The translations under genes and the position numbers were made by a program. From Paractinoplanes maris (GTDB lineage: Bacteria > Actinomycetota > Actinomycetes > Mycobacteriales > Micromonosporaceae), in contig NZ_JALPVL010000006.1 in NCBI RefSeq assembly GCF_023544465.1, forward strand, positions 310,001-374,000: a stretch of 64,000 nt of DNA, written 5' to 3'. A model generated the notes under the pieces. That model made no database searches and was not told the origin of the DNA. It was given only the letters and a program-made list of their open reading frames with translations. This document shows, piece by piece, positions 42,448 to 53,391 of the stretch. The stretch's first letter is position 1, and every line of letters begins with the position of its first letter.

Positions 42448-43451
42448 TCCCGCTCGCCGACCGGTTCGGACGGGTGGCGACCGATCTGCGCGTCTCTCTG
42501 ACCGATCGCTGCAATTTGCGCTGCACCTACTGCATGCCCGAGGAGGGCCTGGCCTGGCTTCCTCGAGAGCAGCAGCTGACCGACGACGAGGTCAACCGGC
42601 TCATCCGGATCTCGGTCGAGACGCTCGGCATCGAGGACGTCCGGTTCACCGGTGGTGAGCCGCTGCTCCGGCGCGGTCTGGTCGGCATCGTGCGGGCCGC
42701 GGCTCAGCTCGAGCCCCGTCCCCGGCTCATGCTCACGACGAACGGCATCGGGCTCGAACGCCTCGCCGGCCCACTGCGCGAGGCGGGGCTCGACCGGGTC
42801 AACGTCTCGCTCGACACGCTGGATCCGGCGCGGTTCACGGCGCTGACCCGGCGCGACCGGCTGGCCGACGTGCTCCGCGGGTTGGAAGCGGCGGCGGCGG
42901 CCGGCCTCACCCCGGTCAAGATCAATACGGTGCTCATGCGCGGCATCAACGACGACGAGGCTCCCGCGCTGCTGCGATTCGCGCTCGACCACGGCTACCA
43001 GCTGCGCTTCATCGAGCAGATGCCGCTCGACGCCCAGCACCAGTGGGACAGGCACACGATGGTCACGGCCGACGAGATCCTGGCCGACCTCGAGCCGTAC
43101 GGTCTTCTTCCCGATCCGGTTTCACGTGGAACAGCGCCGGCCGAGACCTGGCTGGTGCCCGGCCACGTCGATGCCGCCGGCGAACCGGCCCGGGTCGGTG
43201 TGATCGGCAGTGTGACCCGGCCTTTCTGTGGCGACTGCGACCGCACCCGGCTGACCGCCGACGGCCAGGTGCGCAACTGCCTGTTCGCCACCGCGGAGAG
43301 TGACCTGCGCAAACTGCTGCGCGAGGGCGCGAGCGATGACCAGCTGGCCGAGGCCTGGCGGGTCGCGATGAGCGGCAAGCGAGCCGGCCACGGCATCGAC
43401 GACCCGGCGTTCCTCCAGCCGGCCCGCCCGATGTCCGCCATCGGGGGGTGA
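42444..43451 (+). CDS. moaA: GTP 3',8-cyclase
   Basis: A 335-residue radical SAM enzyme performing the first step of molybdenum cofactor synthesis (GTP to 3',8-cH2-GTP). It has CNLRCTYCMP for the first Fe-S cluster, FTGGEPLLRRG for SAM, a C-terminal cluster at FCGDCDRTRLT...RNCLF, and the C-terminal double Gly (SAIGG) needed for activity. The GTG overlaps the stop of a short upstream ORF and lacks a ribosome site. moaD follows directly. Confidence 0.97.
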   Translation: MIPLADRFGRVATDLRVSLTDRCNLRCTYCMPEEGLAWLPREQQLTDDEVNRLIRISVETLGIEDVRFTGGEPLLRRGLVGIVRAAAQLEPRPRLMLTTNGIGLERLAGPLREAGLDRVNVSLDTLDPARFTALTRRDRLADVLRGLEAAAAAGLTPVKINTVLMRGINDDEAPALLRFALDHGYQLRFIEQMPLDAQHQWDRHTMVTADEILADLEPYGLLPDPVSRGTAPAETWLVPGHVDAAGEPARVGVIGSVTRPFCGDCDRTRLTADGQVRNCLFATAESDLRKLLREGASDDQLAEAWRVAMSGKRAGHGIDDPAFLQPARPMSAIGG

Positions 43452-43452
43452 C

Positions 43453-43701
43453 GTGACCACGCTGACCGTCCGCTATTTCGCCGGGGCGCGAGCCGCCGCG
43501 AAAGGCACCCGCAGCGAGACGGCCGAGGCGGCCACGCTGGAGGAGCTGAAGCAACTGCTGACCGACCGGCACGGCGAGCGGCTGGGAGTGGTGCTCAAGG
43601 CGGCCAGCTTCCTGGTGGACGGTCTGAGCTGCCACGACCAGTCCGCGGCCTTGCCCGAGGGTGCCACGATCGACGTGCTTCCGCCCTTCGCCGGGGGCTG
43701 A
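43453..43701 (+). CDS. moaD: Molybdopterin synthase small subunit
   Basis: An 82-residue ubiquitin-like sulfur carrier ending in the Gly-Gly (PPFAGG) that is thiocarboxylated and donates sulfur to precursor Z with MoaE. The beta-grasp pattern is clear: TLTVRYFAGARAAAK, SAALPEGATIDVLPP. The GTG lies 1 base after the moaA stop region. Its partner moaE is 11 kb away at 54.5 kb. Confidence 0.92.
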   Translation: MTTLTVRYFAGARAAAKGTRSETAEAATLEELKQLLTDRHGERLGVVLKAASFLVDGLSCHDQSAALPEGATIDVLPPFAGG

Positions 43702-43877
43702 TCTGCTCGTCGCCGGGGTGACCGCGCTGCATGGGTTGGGGCTCCGATGACTGCCAAGATCGAGCGGCTCGTCCGCGCCTCGCCTTCGGCACGTCGACCC
43801 TCCACGTGACCGACCGCTGCTGTCCTCGGCCAGGCTGGATCACGCCGCGGGCCGGCCTTCCACGACACGCCGGGTGA

Positions 43878-43922
43878 AGATGGCGTCGGAACGGGAGGAT
43901 GCAGATGGCGTCGGAACGGGAG
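43878..43922 (+). repeat. 25-bp duplication carrying the kinase start region
   Basis: A 20-base sequence at 43878-43897 recurs exactly at 43903-43922, a 25-base step. The first copy supplies GGGAGG (43893-43898) and the second supplies the ATG (43905), so the present ribosome site and start codon come from different copies. The 203 bases before the kinase gene otherwise hold nothing I recognise. Confidence 0.7.
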
Positions 43923-45056
43923 ATCGCGCGGCAGCGGGCCACGGCCGTGGCGGAGGCTTTCGGGCTGCGGTCCGGCGGTGTGCTCGTGCCGGTCAGCTTT
44001 CGCAGCTCCCAGACGTGGCGGCTGGAGACGACAGACGGAGCCGTCCTGGTGAAGCACGTCCCGGCCGAGGGGTGGCTCGAGGACTTCGAGCGAGCGATGG
44101 ATTTCGAGCGGCGGGCGATCGGCGCCGGCATCTCGATGGCCCGGCCCCTCGAACCCGCTGGCGGAGGCGAGCAACCCGGAATGGGGAACCCGGCCGGCGG
44201 AGGCCAACAACCCGGAGAGGGGAACCCAGCTGGTGAAGGCCAACAACCCGGAGGGGGGAACCCAGCTCGCGAAGGCCAACAACCTGGAGTGGGGAACCTA
44301 GCTCGCGGTGGCGGACAGCCTGGGGTGGTGAAGCGAGCTGGCGGCTTCGCGGTGCGGATCGACGGGCTGGGCTGGGTCCGCGCCTATGAATGGGTGGACG
44401 GGCGGCCGTTGGCTGACACGGATGACGTGGCCACGTGGCTCGGCGAAACGCTGGCTCGGCTCCACGGGCTGGCGCCCGGGGCCGACGGACGGCGGGCGCC
44501 GGAGTGGTATCGGCAGGATGCGGCGCTGTGGCAAGGGTGGCTGGAGGCCGGGCTGGGCGCGGGACGAAGCTGGGCGCCTCTGTTGCGACTGCATCTGCGC
44601 GACGTCCTGGACGCGGCCGAGTGGGTGGCGCGCAGTTTCGCGGCGGCCGGCGACTACGTGATGGCTCACCGGGATGTCGAGCCGTGGAACGTGCTCATGA
44701 CCGCCGGCGGTCCGGTGCTGATCGACTGGGATGTGGCGGGGCCGGACAGCGCGAGCCTCGAGGCGGCGCACGCGACGCTGGAGTTTTCGCGGCGGGGCCG
44801 GGCGAATCCTGATCCGGCCGCTGTGCGGAAGACCTTCGAGGCGTACGTCGGTGCGGGTGGCACGCCCTTCGGTGGGCCCGATGTGCTGGCCCGCCGGGCG
44901 GGACTGCGACTCGGGCGGCTCGCGGAACGGCTGCGGATCTCGCTCGGCGAACAGGCACTGGGCCCCCGCGACCGGGAAGCGCTCGAGCGCCAGACCGCCG
45001 AGCGGATCGTCGGGATGCCGGCCTTCGTCGCCTCGCTCCGCGATTACCGGCTCTGA
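43905..45056 (+). CDS. APH-type kinase with an internal 12-residue repeat
   Basis: A 383-residue aminoglycoside phosphotransferase-like kinase: N-lobe with LVPVSFRSSQTWRLETTDGAVLVKHVP (ATP-binding Lys), C-lobe with MAHRDVEPWNVLM (catalytic Asp and Asn) and VLIDWDVAG (metal Asp). Between GISMARPLEP and FAVRIDGLGWVRAYEWVDG lie five copies of a Gly/Gln/Pro/Asn-rich 12-mer (about residues 85-144), which would be a flexible loop between N-lobe strands. ATG 43905 has GGAGG 6 bases upstream. Substrate unknown; antibiotic resistance is not implied. Confidence 0.8.
   Translation: MASEREIARQRATAVAEAFGLRSGGVLVPVSFRSSQTWRLETTDGAVLVKHVPAEGWLEDFERAMDFERRAIGAGISMARPLEPAGGGEQPGMGNPAGGGQQPGEGNPAGEGQQPGGGNPAREGQQPGVGNLARGGGQPGVVKRAGGFAVRIDGLGWVRAYEWVDGRPLADTDDVATWLGETLARLHGLAPGADGRRAPEWYRQDAALWQGWLEAGLGAGRSWAPLLRLHLRDVLDAAEWVARSFAAAGDYVMAHRDVEPWNVLMTAGGPVLIDWDVAGPDSASLEAAHATLEFSRRGRANPDPAAVRKTFEAYVGAGGTPFGGPDVLARRAGLRLGRLAERLRISLGEQALGPRDREALERQTAERIVGMPAFVASLRDYRL
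44157..44336 (+). repeat. Coding 36-bp tandem repeat inside the kinase gene
   Basis: Five in-frame 36-bp units start at 44157, 44193, 44229, 44265 and 44301, each coding a variant of AGGGQQPGEGNP. The last unit is most diverged. Unit number could vary between strains because the repeat keeps the frame. Confidence 0.9.
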
Positions 45057-45458
45057 CGACGCGGGCGCGAACGCGGCAACGCCGTTGGGGTTGAACCGCG
45101 CGCTGCCGGTGGCTGGCTACGGTCACGCGCGTCGGGCTCCGGCCCCGGGCCACGCGCCAGCGGCGGCCAGATGTGGCAGGTCGCGGGCGTACGGGTCCTC
45201 GACGCGGCCGCCTCGTCCGGCGCCCCGCACGGGGCGTGGGACGGCGCGGACAAGGGCGGCGCGGACAGGGCGGCCGGCGCGGACGGCGCGGACAAGGGCG
45301 GCGCGGACAGAGGCGGCCGGCGTGGACAAGGACGCGCGGACAAGGGCGGCGCGGACGGCGCGGACGGCGCGGTCGGCGCGGTCGGATCCAGGGGTTCGTC
45401 AGTGTGCTCTCAGGAATGACCAGGAGACTGGGCTGGGAAAGTTTCTGGGGAGGAAATC
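45057..45458. other. 402-bp region with GC-rich repeats and no convincing gene
   Basis: Lies between the kinase and metallophosphoesterase genes. Its right half is a low-complexity repeat (listed separately). Open frames here code only Gly/Ala/Asp-rich sequence. A good ribosome binding site, GGGGAGG (45447-45453), ends the region. Confidence 0.5.
45241..45385 (+). repeat. GC-rich minisatellite of GGCGCGGAC(AAG) units
   Basis: A roughly 42-base block (starting at 45241 and 45283, and in truncated form near 45332) is made of GGCGCGGAC and GGCGCGGACAAG sub-units. It is nearly free of T. Probably a replication-slippage product. Confidence 0.75.
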
Positions 45459-46697
45459 TTGGTGGTCTTCGTCGGGCTGATCTTCGTGGTCATCGGCCTG
45501 ATTCACTTTTATCTGTGGAAGCGGCTCGTCAAGGATCCGCTGCCCGGCAAGCGCGCCCGGCGGATCGGGGCGGGGATCGTCATCGCGCTGGCGGTGCTGG
45601 CGCCGGCGACGCTCATCGGGGTGCGGTCGGGGGCTGTTCCGTGGCTGGCCTGGCCGGGTTACCTGTGGATCGCGCTCATGTTCTATCTGCTGGTCACGCT
45701 GGCCGTGCTCGAGATTCCGCGGCTCGCCCTGGTGCTGGCGTGGCGCGCTCGACGGCGTACGGGGAAGGAAACCGCGACCGCCACCGCCGAGAGCGACCCG
45801 GGCGAGCCCGCCGCAGGCGAGGCCCGGACCGAGAGCTCACCGGTGCTGACCGCCGAGAAGCCGCCGCCACCCGACGGCATCGACCGGCGGCTCGTCCTCG
45901 CCCGTGGCGCCGCGATCTTCGCGGGTCTCACCGCGGCCGGCGTCACCGGATACGGCGTGCGGACCGCGCTCGGCGGGCCGCGCATCGACCGCGTGCAGAT
46001 CCCGCTGGCCAAGCTGCCCCGGGCCATGGACGGCACCCGGCTGGCCGTCGTCTCCGACATCCACCTCGGGCCGCTGACCGGCATGAATCACGCCCGGCGC
46101 ATCGTCGACGTGATCAATTCGGTGCAGGCGGACATCGTGTGTGTCGTCGGTGACCTGGTGGACGGCAGCGTGGCCGAGCTGGGGCGGTTCGCGGCGCCGC
46201 TGGCCGACATCCAGTCGCGGCAGGGGGCGTATTTCGTGACCGGCAACCATGAGTACTACTCGGGCTTCCAGGAGTGGGTCGACGAGGTCGCGCGGCTCGA
46301 CGTGCGGCCGCTGCGCAACGAGCGCCTCGAGCTCGGCGGTCTCGATCTGGCCGGCGTCAACGATCTGGGGGGCGCCGAGGAGGGTGACCCGGCCGACTTC
46401 GCGAAGGCGCTCGGCGACCGCGACCCGGCCCGGCCTGTCGTATTGATGGCCCACCAGCCCCTCGCGGCCCGGGATGCGGCCCCGTTCGGGGTTGATCTTC
46501 AAGTTTCCGGCCATACCCACGGCGGCCAGATGGCACCCTTCAACCTGCTGGTCAAGCTCGAGCAACCGGTCGTCTCCGGGCTCGGCCGGGTCGACGGTGT
46601 GCCGGTCTATGTCACCAATGGTGCCGGTTTCTGGGGCCCGCCGGTTCGAGTCGGCGCTCCGCCGCAGGTGAGTGTGATCGAACTGCGGGCTCAGTAA
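45459..46697 (+). CDS. Membrane-anchored metallophosphoesterase
   Basis: A 412-residue protein: N-terminal membrane helices (about 2-20, 35-58 and 67-92), a linker with a further hydrophobic segment (about 148-170), then a calcineurin-like phosphoesterase domain with SDIHLG, GDLVDG, GNHEYY, MAHQPL and SGHTHGGQ, the complete set of metal ligands. It resembles YkuE/YaeI-type phosphoesterases acting on lipid or cell-wall phosphoesters at the membrane. Start: TTG 45459 (5 bases after GGGGAGG); GTG 45462 is equally possible. Confidence 0.88.
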   Translation: MVVFVGLIFVVIGLIHFYLWKRLVKDPLPGKRARRIGAGIVIALAVLAPATLIGVRSGAVPWLAWPGYLWIALMFYLLVTLAVLEIPRLALVLAWRARRRTGKETATATAESDPGEPAAGEARTESSPVLTAEKPPPPDGIDRRLVLARGAAIFAGLTAAGVTGYGVRTALGGPRIDRVQIPLAKLPRAMDGTRLAVVSDIHLGPLTGMNHARRIVDVINSVQADIVCVVGDLVDGSVAELGRFAAPLADIQSRQGAYFVTGNHEYYSGFQEWVDEVARLDVRPLRNERLELGGLDLAGVNDLGGAEEGDPADFAKALGDRDPARPVVLMAHQPLAARDAAPFGVDLQVSGHTHGGQMAPFNLLVKLEQPVVSGLGRVDGVPVYVTNGAGFWGPPVRVGAPPQVSVIELRAQ

Positions 46698-46762
46698 AGG
46701 CATCAAGATCCGTAAGTTCGTCAAGCGTGGCGATTCGTGTGAGCACCGGAGGGCGTGACAGG

Positions 46763-49877
<3,115 letters not shown>

Positions 49878-49891
<14 letters not shown>

Positions 49892-50564
49892 CGGCGATCA
49901 GCGCGCCGGCCAGCAGCGCCGGTCCGAACGGGAGCGGGCGACCGCGTCCGCGGAGCAGCAGGGCCAGCGCGATCGGCCCGTTGATCAGGTGCGGCACGAC
50001 CAGCCCGGTCACGACGGCCGGCCAGCCGGCGAAGCCCAGGATCGTGGCCAGCACGGCGGCGAGCTTGACGTCGCCCAGACCCAGGCCGCCGCCGGGGAGC
50101 AGCGCGATCATCAGGTACGCCGCGAACACGACGAGGCCGGCGAGCAGGGCGGGCACGAGCCGGTCCGGCCGCAGCAGGGCCAGCGGCAGCGCGGTGACGC
50201 CCAGCCCGGCGACCAGCGGATCCGGCAGTCGCAGGCAGCGCAGGTCGATCAGGGCGAGCAGCAGACCGGGCACGACCGCCAGCAGGTGCACCGGCAACTG
50301 GGGGGACGGGCCGAGGGTCACGGCCAGCAAGACGCTCACCGACGCTCCCACCAGCACCGTCAGCCCGTACGCCGGGAAACCGGAACAGGAAGCACCCACC
50401 CGGACCCACCCGCCCGGCCCGGTTGCGAAGCTCCGGCCGCAGAGCGCGCACGCCGAACGGGCCGGATCTCCGAAGGGGACGGCCAGCCGATGGGCGACGC
50501 GGGGAAGGAAGGCAGCCGTGGAGGCGCCGAAAACGGCAGCGAGAATCACCAGGGGTACGGACAC
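49878..50564 (-). CDS. A24-family prepilin peptidase
   Basis: A 228-residue membrane aspartic protease of the type IV prepilin peptidase family with about seven helices. Catalytic Asp107 (LIDLRCLRLPD) and Asp165 in GLGDVK (GxGD motif) are present. Cys39, Cys42 and Cys60 may be what remains of the family's N-terminal zinc motif. It would cleave and possibly methylate prepilin-like leaders, but no pilin, pilus ATPase or tad gene is adjacent. Its end overlaps the helicase gene by 14 bases. Confidence 0.85.
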
Positions 50565-50697
50565 GACTCGGCACCGTAGTGGCCGGACGAGCGATCCGCG
50601 GGTCGTGTTGCCGACACCGGCGGCGATTCCGTCCGGGTATGCGTCGGCCTCGCACGCTACGGTGGCACCAGCGTAATCGCTTCCGGAGGAAATCCTG

Positions 50698-51357
50698 ATG
50701 TCGCAGAACGGCCCGTACTCCGGCCCGCCGTGGTCGCACGGGAACTCCGACGAGCCGTACGCGGAGCCGGCCGACCCCTGGGGTGATCACGGCGCACCCG
50801 TCGCGTCGGAGCAGCCCTCCTGGGGTGGTCATCCGCCGTCGATCCCGCAGCAGCCGGTGAGTTATCACTCGGCGCCGATGAGCCCGGTGCCCAACGAGCC
50901 GTCGTGGGACCGGCCGGCGTCGCCTCCGCCGAAGCGCAACACGCCGATCATCGCCCTGGTGGTGACGCTGGGCCTGCTCATCGTGGTCGGTCTCGGCGCG
51001 ACCGCGTGGCTGCTCAAGGAGCGCAGCAACCAGAGCGATCAGGCTTCCCCGACCGCGTCGGCGACCACTCCGGTCGCCGGACCCGCGCCGCAGGGCAGCG
51101 AGGACGCCCGCTTCTATGTCAAAAAGGGCGACTGCGTCGTCAACGAGGGCACCGACGAGGAGCCCAACATGCGGGCCACGGCCTGCACGACCGGCACCTA
51201 CGAGGTGCTCGATCGCGTCAAGGGCAAGACCACGGGGGAGAAGGACGCGGAGCGCAAGTGCTCCAAGGTCACCGGCTATACGAAGTGGTTCTTCTACGAC
51301 AGCCCGCTCGACGATCTCGACTTCGTGCTCTGCCTCAAGGAACATAAGGCGCTCTAG
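50698..51357 (+). CDS. LppU/SCO3897-like single-pass membrane protein
   Basis: A 219-residue protein: a Pro/Ser-rich cytoplasmic N-terminus (1-78), one membrane helix (about 83-105), a Ser/Thr/Ala linker and a small extracytoplasmic domain with four Cys (GDCVV, TACTTG, RKCSK, FVLCL) likely to form two disulfides. Matches the actinobacterial LppU/SCO3897 group. Role unknown, probably at the cell envelope. CGGAGG lies 8 bases before the ATG. Confidence 0.78.
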   Translation: MSQNGPYSGPPWSHGNSDEPYAEPADPWGDHGAPVASEQPSWGGHPPSIPQQPVSYHSAPMSPVPNEPSWDRPASPPPKRNTPIIALVVTLGLLIVVGLGATAWLLKERSNQSDQASPTASATTPVAGPAPQGSEDARFYVKKGDCVVNEGTDEEPNMRATACTTGTYEVLDRVKGKTTGEKDAERKCSKVTGYTKWFFYDSPLDDLDFVLCLKEHKAL

Positions 51358-51445
51358 GTCGATCTAGCTTTAAAGCTAGATACGGCTAGACCATCCTCGA
51401 CACGCTCGTCAGGTCTTGCTAGCGAACTCTAGCTATTTCACTAGA
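51354..51445. promoter_or_regulatory. CTAG-rich operator-like region with a 20-bp palindrome
   Basis: Seven CTAG tetramers lie within 91 bases (starting at 51354, 51364, 51376, 51386, 51419, 51429 and 51441), most as TCTAGC or GCTAGA. One pair forms a perfect 20-bp palindrome at 51362-51381. CTAG is rare in GC-rich bacterial DNA, so the clustering looks selected. It directly precedes the -10 (51454-51459) of the AAA ATPase gene, as an operator would. Confidence 0.55.
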
Positions 51446-51453
51446 CGACCCGA

Positions 51454-51459
51454 TACGGT
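51454..51459 (+). promoter_or_regulatory. Leaderless -10 (TACGGT), AAA ATPase
   Basis: TACGGT ends 7 bases before the GTG and lies 9 bases after the last CTAG of the operator-like array. Confidence 0.5.
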
Positions 51460-51466
51460 GCAATGC

Positions 51467-52672
51467 GTGGATCCGGTGAGGAACCCGTACGCTCCCGGCG
51501 CCGGCCAGCGCCCACCCGAGCTGGCCGGTCGTGACCGCGAGCTCGACGCGTTCGACGTGGTGCTCGAGCGCATCGCCCGGGGCCGGCCCGAGCGCAGCCT
51601 CGTCCTCACCGGCCTGCGCGGTGTCGGCAAGACCGTCCTGCTCAACACGCTGCGCTCGGCCGCGATCGGTCGCCTGTGGGGCACCGGCAAGATCGAGGCC
51701 CGGCCCGACCAGTCGCTGCGACGACCGGTGTCGGCCGCTCTGCACATGGCGATCCGCGAGCTCGCGCCCCACCACCGCGACCCCGACCGGGTCGACGACG
51801 TCCTCGCGGTGCTCAAGGCGTTCGCCCTGCGGGCCAACGACAGTTCGGCCAAACTGCGCGACCGCTGGGCGCCCGGCATCGATGTGCCGCCGGCCCGGGG
51901 CCGGGCCGACTCCGGCGACATCGAGATCGACCTGGTCGAGCTGTTCACCGACGCCGCCTCGCTGGCCACCGACGTCGGCACCGGCATCGCGCTGTTCATC
52001 GACGAGATGCAGGATCTGGGCCCGGCCGACGTCTCCGCGCTCTGCGCCGCCTGCCACGAGCTGTCCCAGCTGGGTGCGCCGCTGATCGTGGTCGGGGCCG
52101 GTCTGCCGCACCTGCCGGCCGTGCTGTCCGCCGCGAAGTCGTATTCCGAGCGCCTCTTCCGCTACCAGCGCATCGACCGGCTCGACCGGGTCGCGGCCGA
52201 CCTCGCGCTGTGTGCCCCGGCCGCCCGGGAAGAGGTGGAGTACGAGGCGAAGGCACTCGACCTGCTCTACGAGAAGTCCGGCGGCTATCCCTACTTCGTG
52301 CAGGCGTACGGGAAGGCGACCTGGGACCACGCACCGCAGACCCCGGTGACCGACGCCGACGTGCGGGTGGCCGCCCCCGAGGCCGAGGCCGAGCTGGCCG
52401 TGGGCTTCTTCGGCTCCCGGTTCGAGCGAGCCACGCCGGCCGAGCGCGACTACATGCGGGCGATGGCCACGCTGTCGGGTGACCCCGGCAACGACATGGA
52501 CGCAGCCGTCCCCACGTCCGAGATCGCCATCGCCCTGGGCCGCAAACCGGCCAGCCTCTCGCCGGCTCGCGACGCGTTGATCAAGAAAGGCCTGATCTAC
52601 TCGGGCGAGCGCGGCACGGTCGCGTTCACCGTGCCGCATTTCGGCCGGTACCTGCGCACGCAGCCGGTGTGA
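51467..52672 (+). CDS. AAA ATPase with C-terminal helix-turn-helix region
   Basis: A 401-residue Orc1/Cdc6-like or STAND-like ATPase: Walker A GLRGVGKT (49-56), Walker B ALFIDEMQDL (Asp179, Glu180), and a C-terminal winged-helix-like segment (about 325-395) with TSEIAIALGRKPASLSPARDALIKKG, which may bind DNA. The protein begins NPYAPGAGQRPPELAGRDREL. GTG 51467 is chosen as TACGGT (51454-51459) is 7 bases upstream; an open frame extends further left but crosses the operator-like region. Function unknown. Confidence 0.82.
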   Translation: MDPVRNPYAPGAGQRPPELAGRDRELDAFDVVLERIARGRPERSLVLTGLRGVGKTVLLNTLRSAAIGRLWGTGKIEARPDQSLRRPVSAALHMAIRELAPHHRDPDRVDDVLAVLKAFALRANDSSAKLRDRWAPGIDVPPARGRADSGDIEIDLVELFTDAASLATDVGTGIALFIDEMQDLGPADVSALCAACHELSQLGAPLIVVGAGLPHLPAVLSAAKSYSERLFRYQRIDRLDRVAADLALCAPAAREEVEYEAKALDLLYEKSGGYPYFVQAYGKATWDHAPQTPVTDADVRVAAPEAEAELAVGFFGSRFERATPAERDYMRAMATLSGDPGNDMDAAVPTSEIAIALGRKPASLSPARDALIKKGLIYSGERGTVAFTVPHFGRYLRTQPV

Positions 52673-52687
52673 TCCGCCTCCGGCGGG

Positions 52688-52693
52688 TATAAC
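52688..52693 (+). promoter_or_regulatory. Leaderless -10 (TATAAC), DoxX gene
   Basis: TATAAC ends 6 bases before the ATG. Confidence 0.5.
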
Positions 52694-52699
52694 CAGTTC

Positions 52700-53263
52700 A
52701 TGAAGCCCGTACGCACTGCCGCCCGCGCGATGCTCGCGTCGATCTTCGTCATCCAGGGCGTCCGGTCGATCGTGAAACCCGACGCCACCTCGGAGACGGC
52801 CGCCCTGGTCACCGACCGGGTGAAGCCCCTCCTCGAGAAGGCGGATCCGCGCATCCCGACCGACGCCCGCACGCTGGTGCAGATCAAGGGGGTGAGCGAC
52901 ACGATCGCCGGCCTCGCGCTGGCCACCGGCCACTTCACCCGGCCCGCCGCTCTCGTGCTCGCGGCCGGTCTGGTGCCGACGACCGTTGCCGGGCACCCGT
53001 TCTGGGACCGGTCGCGGCCCGACGCCAAGGTGCAGCAGACCCAGTTCCTCAAGAACCTGGGACTGCTCGGCGGCCTGCTGCTGGCCGCCGTCGACACCGA
53101 GGGCCGCCCGGGGCTGGGCTACCGCACGAGCCACGCGGTCGACCGCTCCCAGCGGTCGGTCAAGCGCTCTCAGCGCTCGGTCAAGCGAGCCCTGCGCACC
53201 GCCAAGCGGGAAGCCAAGATCGCCGCTGTGAGCGCGACGGCCGCGCGCAAACTGCCTGGCTAA
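52700..53263 (+). CDS. DoxX-family membrane protein
   Basis: A 187-residue protein with the DoxX pattern: RAMLASIFVIQGVRSIVKPD near the start, VSDTIAGLALATGHFTRPAALVLAAGLVPTTVAGHPFW and NLGLLGGLLLAAVDTEGRP, giving about four helices, then a basic Ser/Arg/Lys tail with twice-repeated SQRSVKR. DoxX proteins are linked to redox and thiosulfate metabolism or to membrane complexes. TATAAC (52688-52693) is 6 bases before the ATG. Confidence 0.85.
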   Translation: MKPVRTAARAMLASIFVIQGVRSIVKPDATSETAALVTDRVKPLLEKADPRIPTDARTLVQIKGVSDTIAGLALATGHFTRPAALVLAAGLVPTTVAGHPFWDRSRPDAKVQQTQFLKNLGLLGGLLLAAVDTEGRPGLGYRTSHAVDRSQRSVKRSQRSVKRALRTAKREAKIAAVSATAARKLPG

Positions 53264-53391
53264 CAACCTCCCGGCGATCTCCCCCGTTAAGTCCGACAAG
53301 GGGCTGCGGCCCCGCCATGACGCCGCTCGCCGGCTTTGTGGCCGGCATGGCTCCGCCGTGCCCGGAGGACGAGAGCGACGGGGGTCGCGCC

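Noticed and set aside
43905..45056. Aminoglycoside resistance gene
   Set aside because: The APH fold is shared by many kinases of other substrates; nothing here points to an antibiotic.
45171..45419. Small frame coding a Gly/Ala/Asp repeat protein
   Set aside because: It only translates the GC minisatellite; no ribosome site and several frames are equally open.
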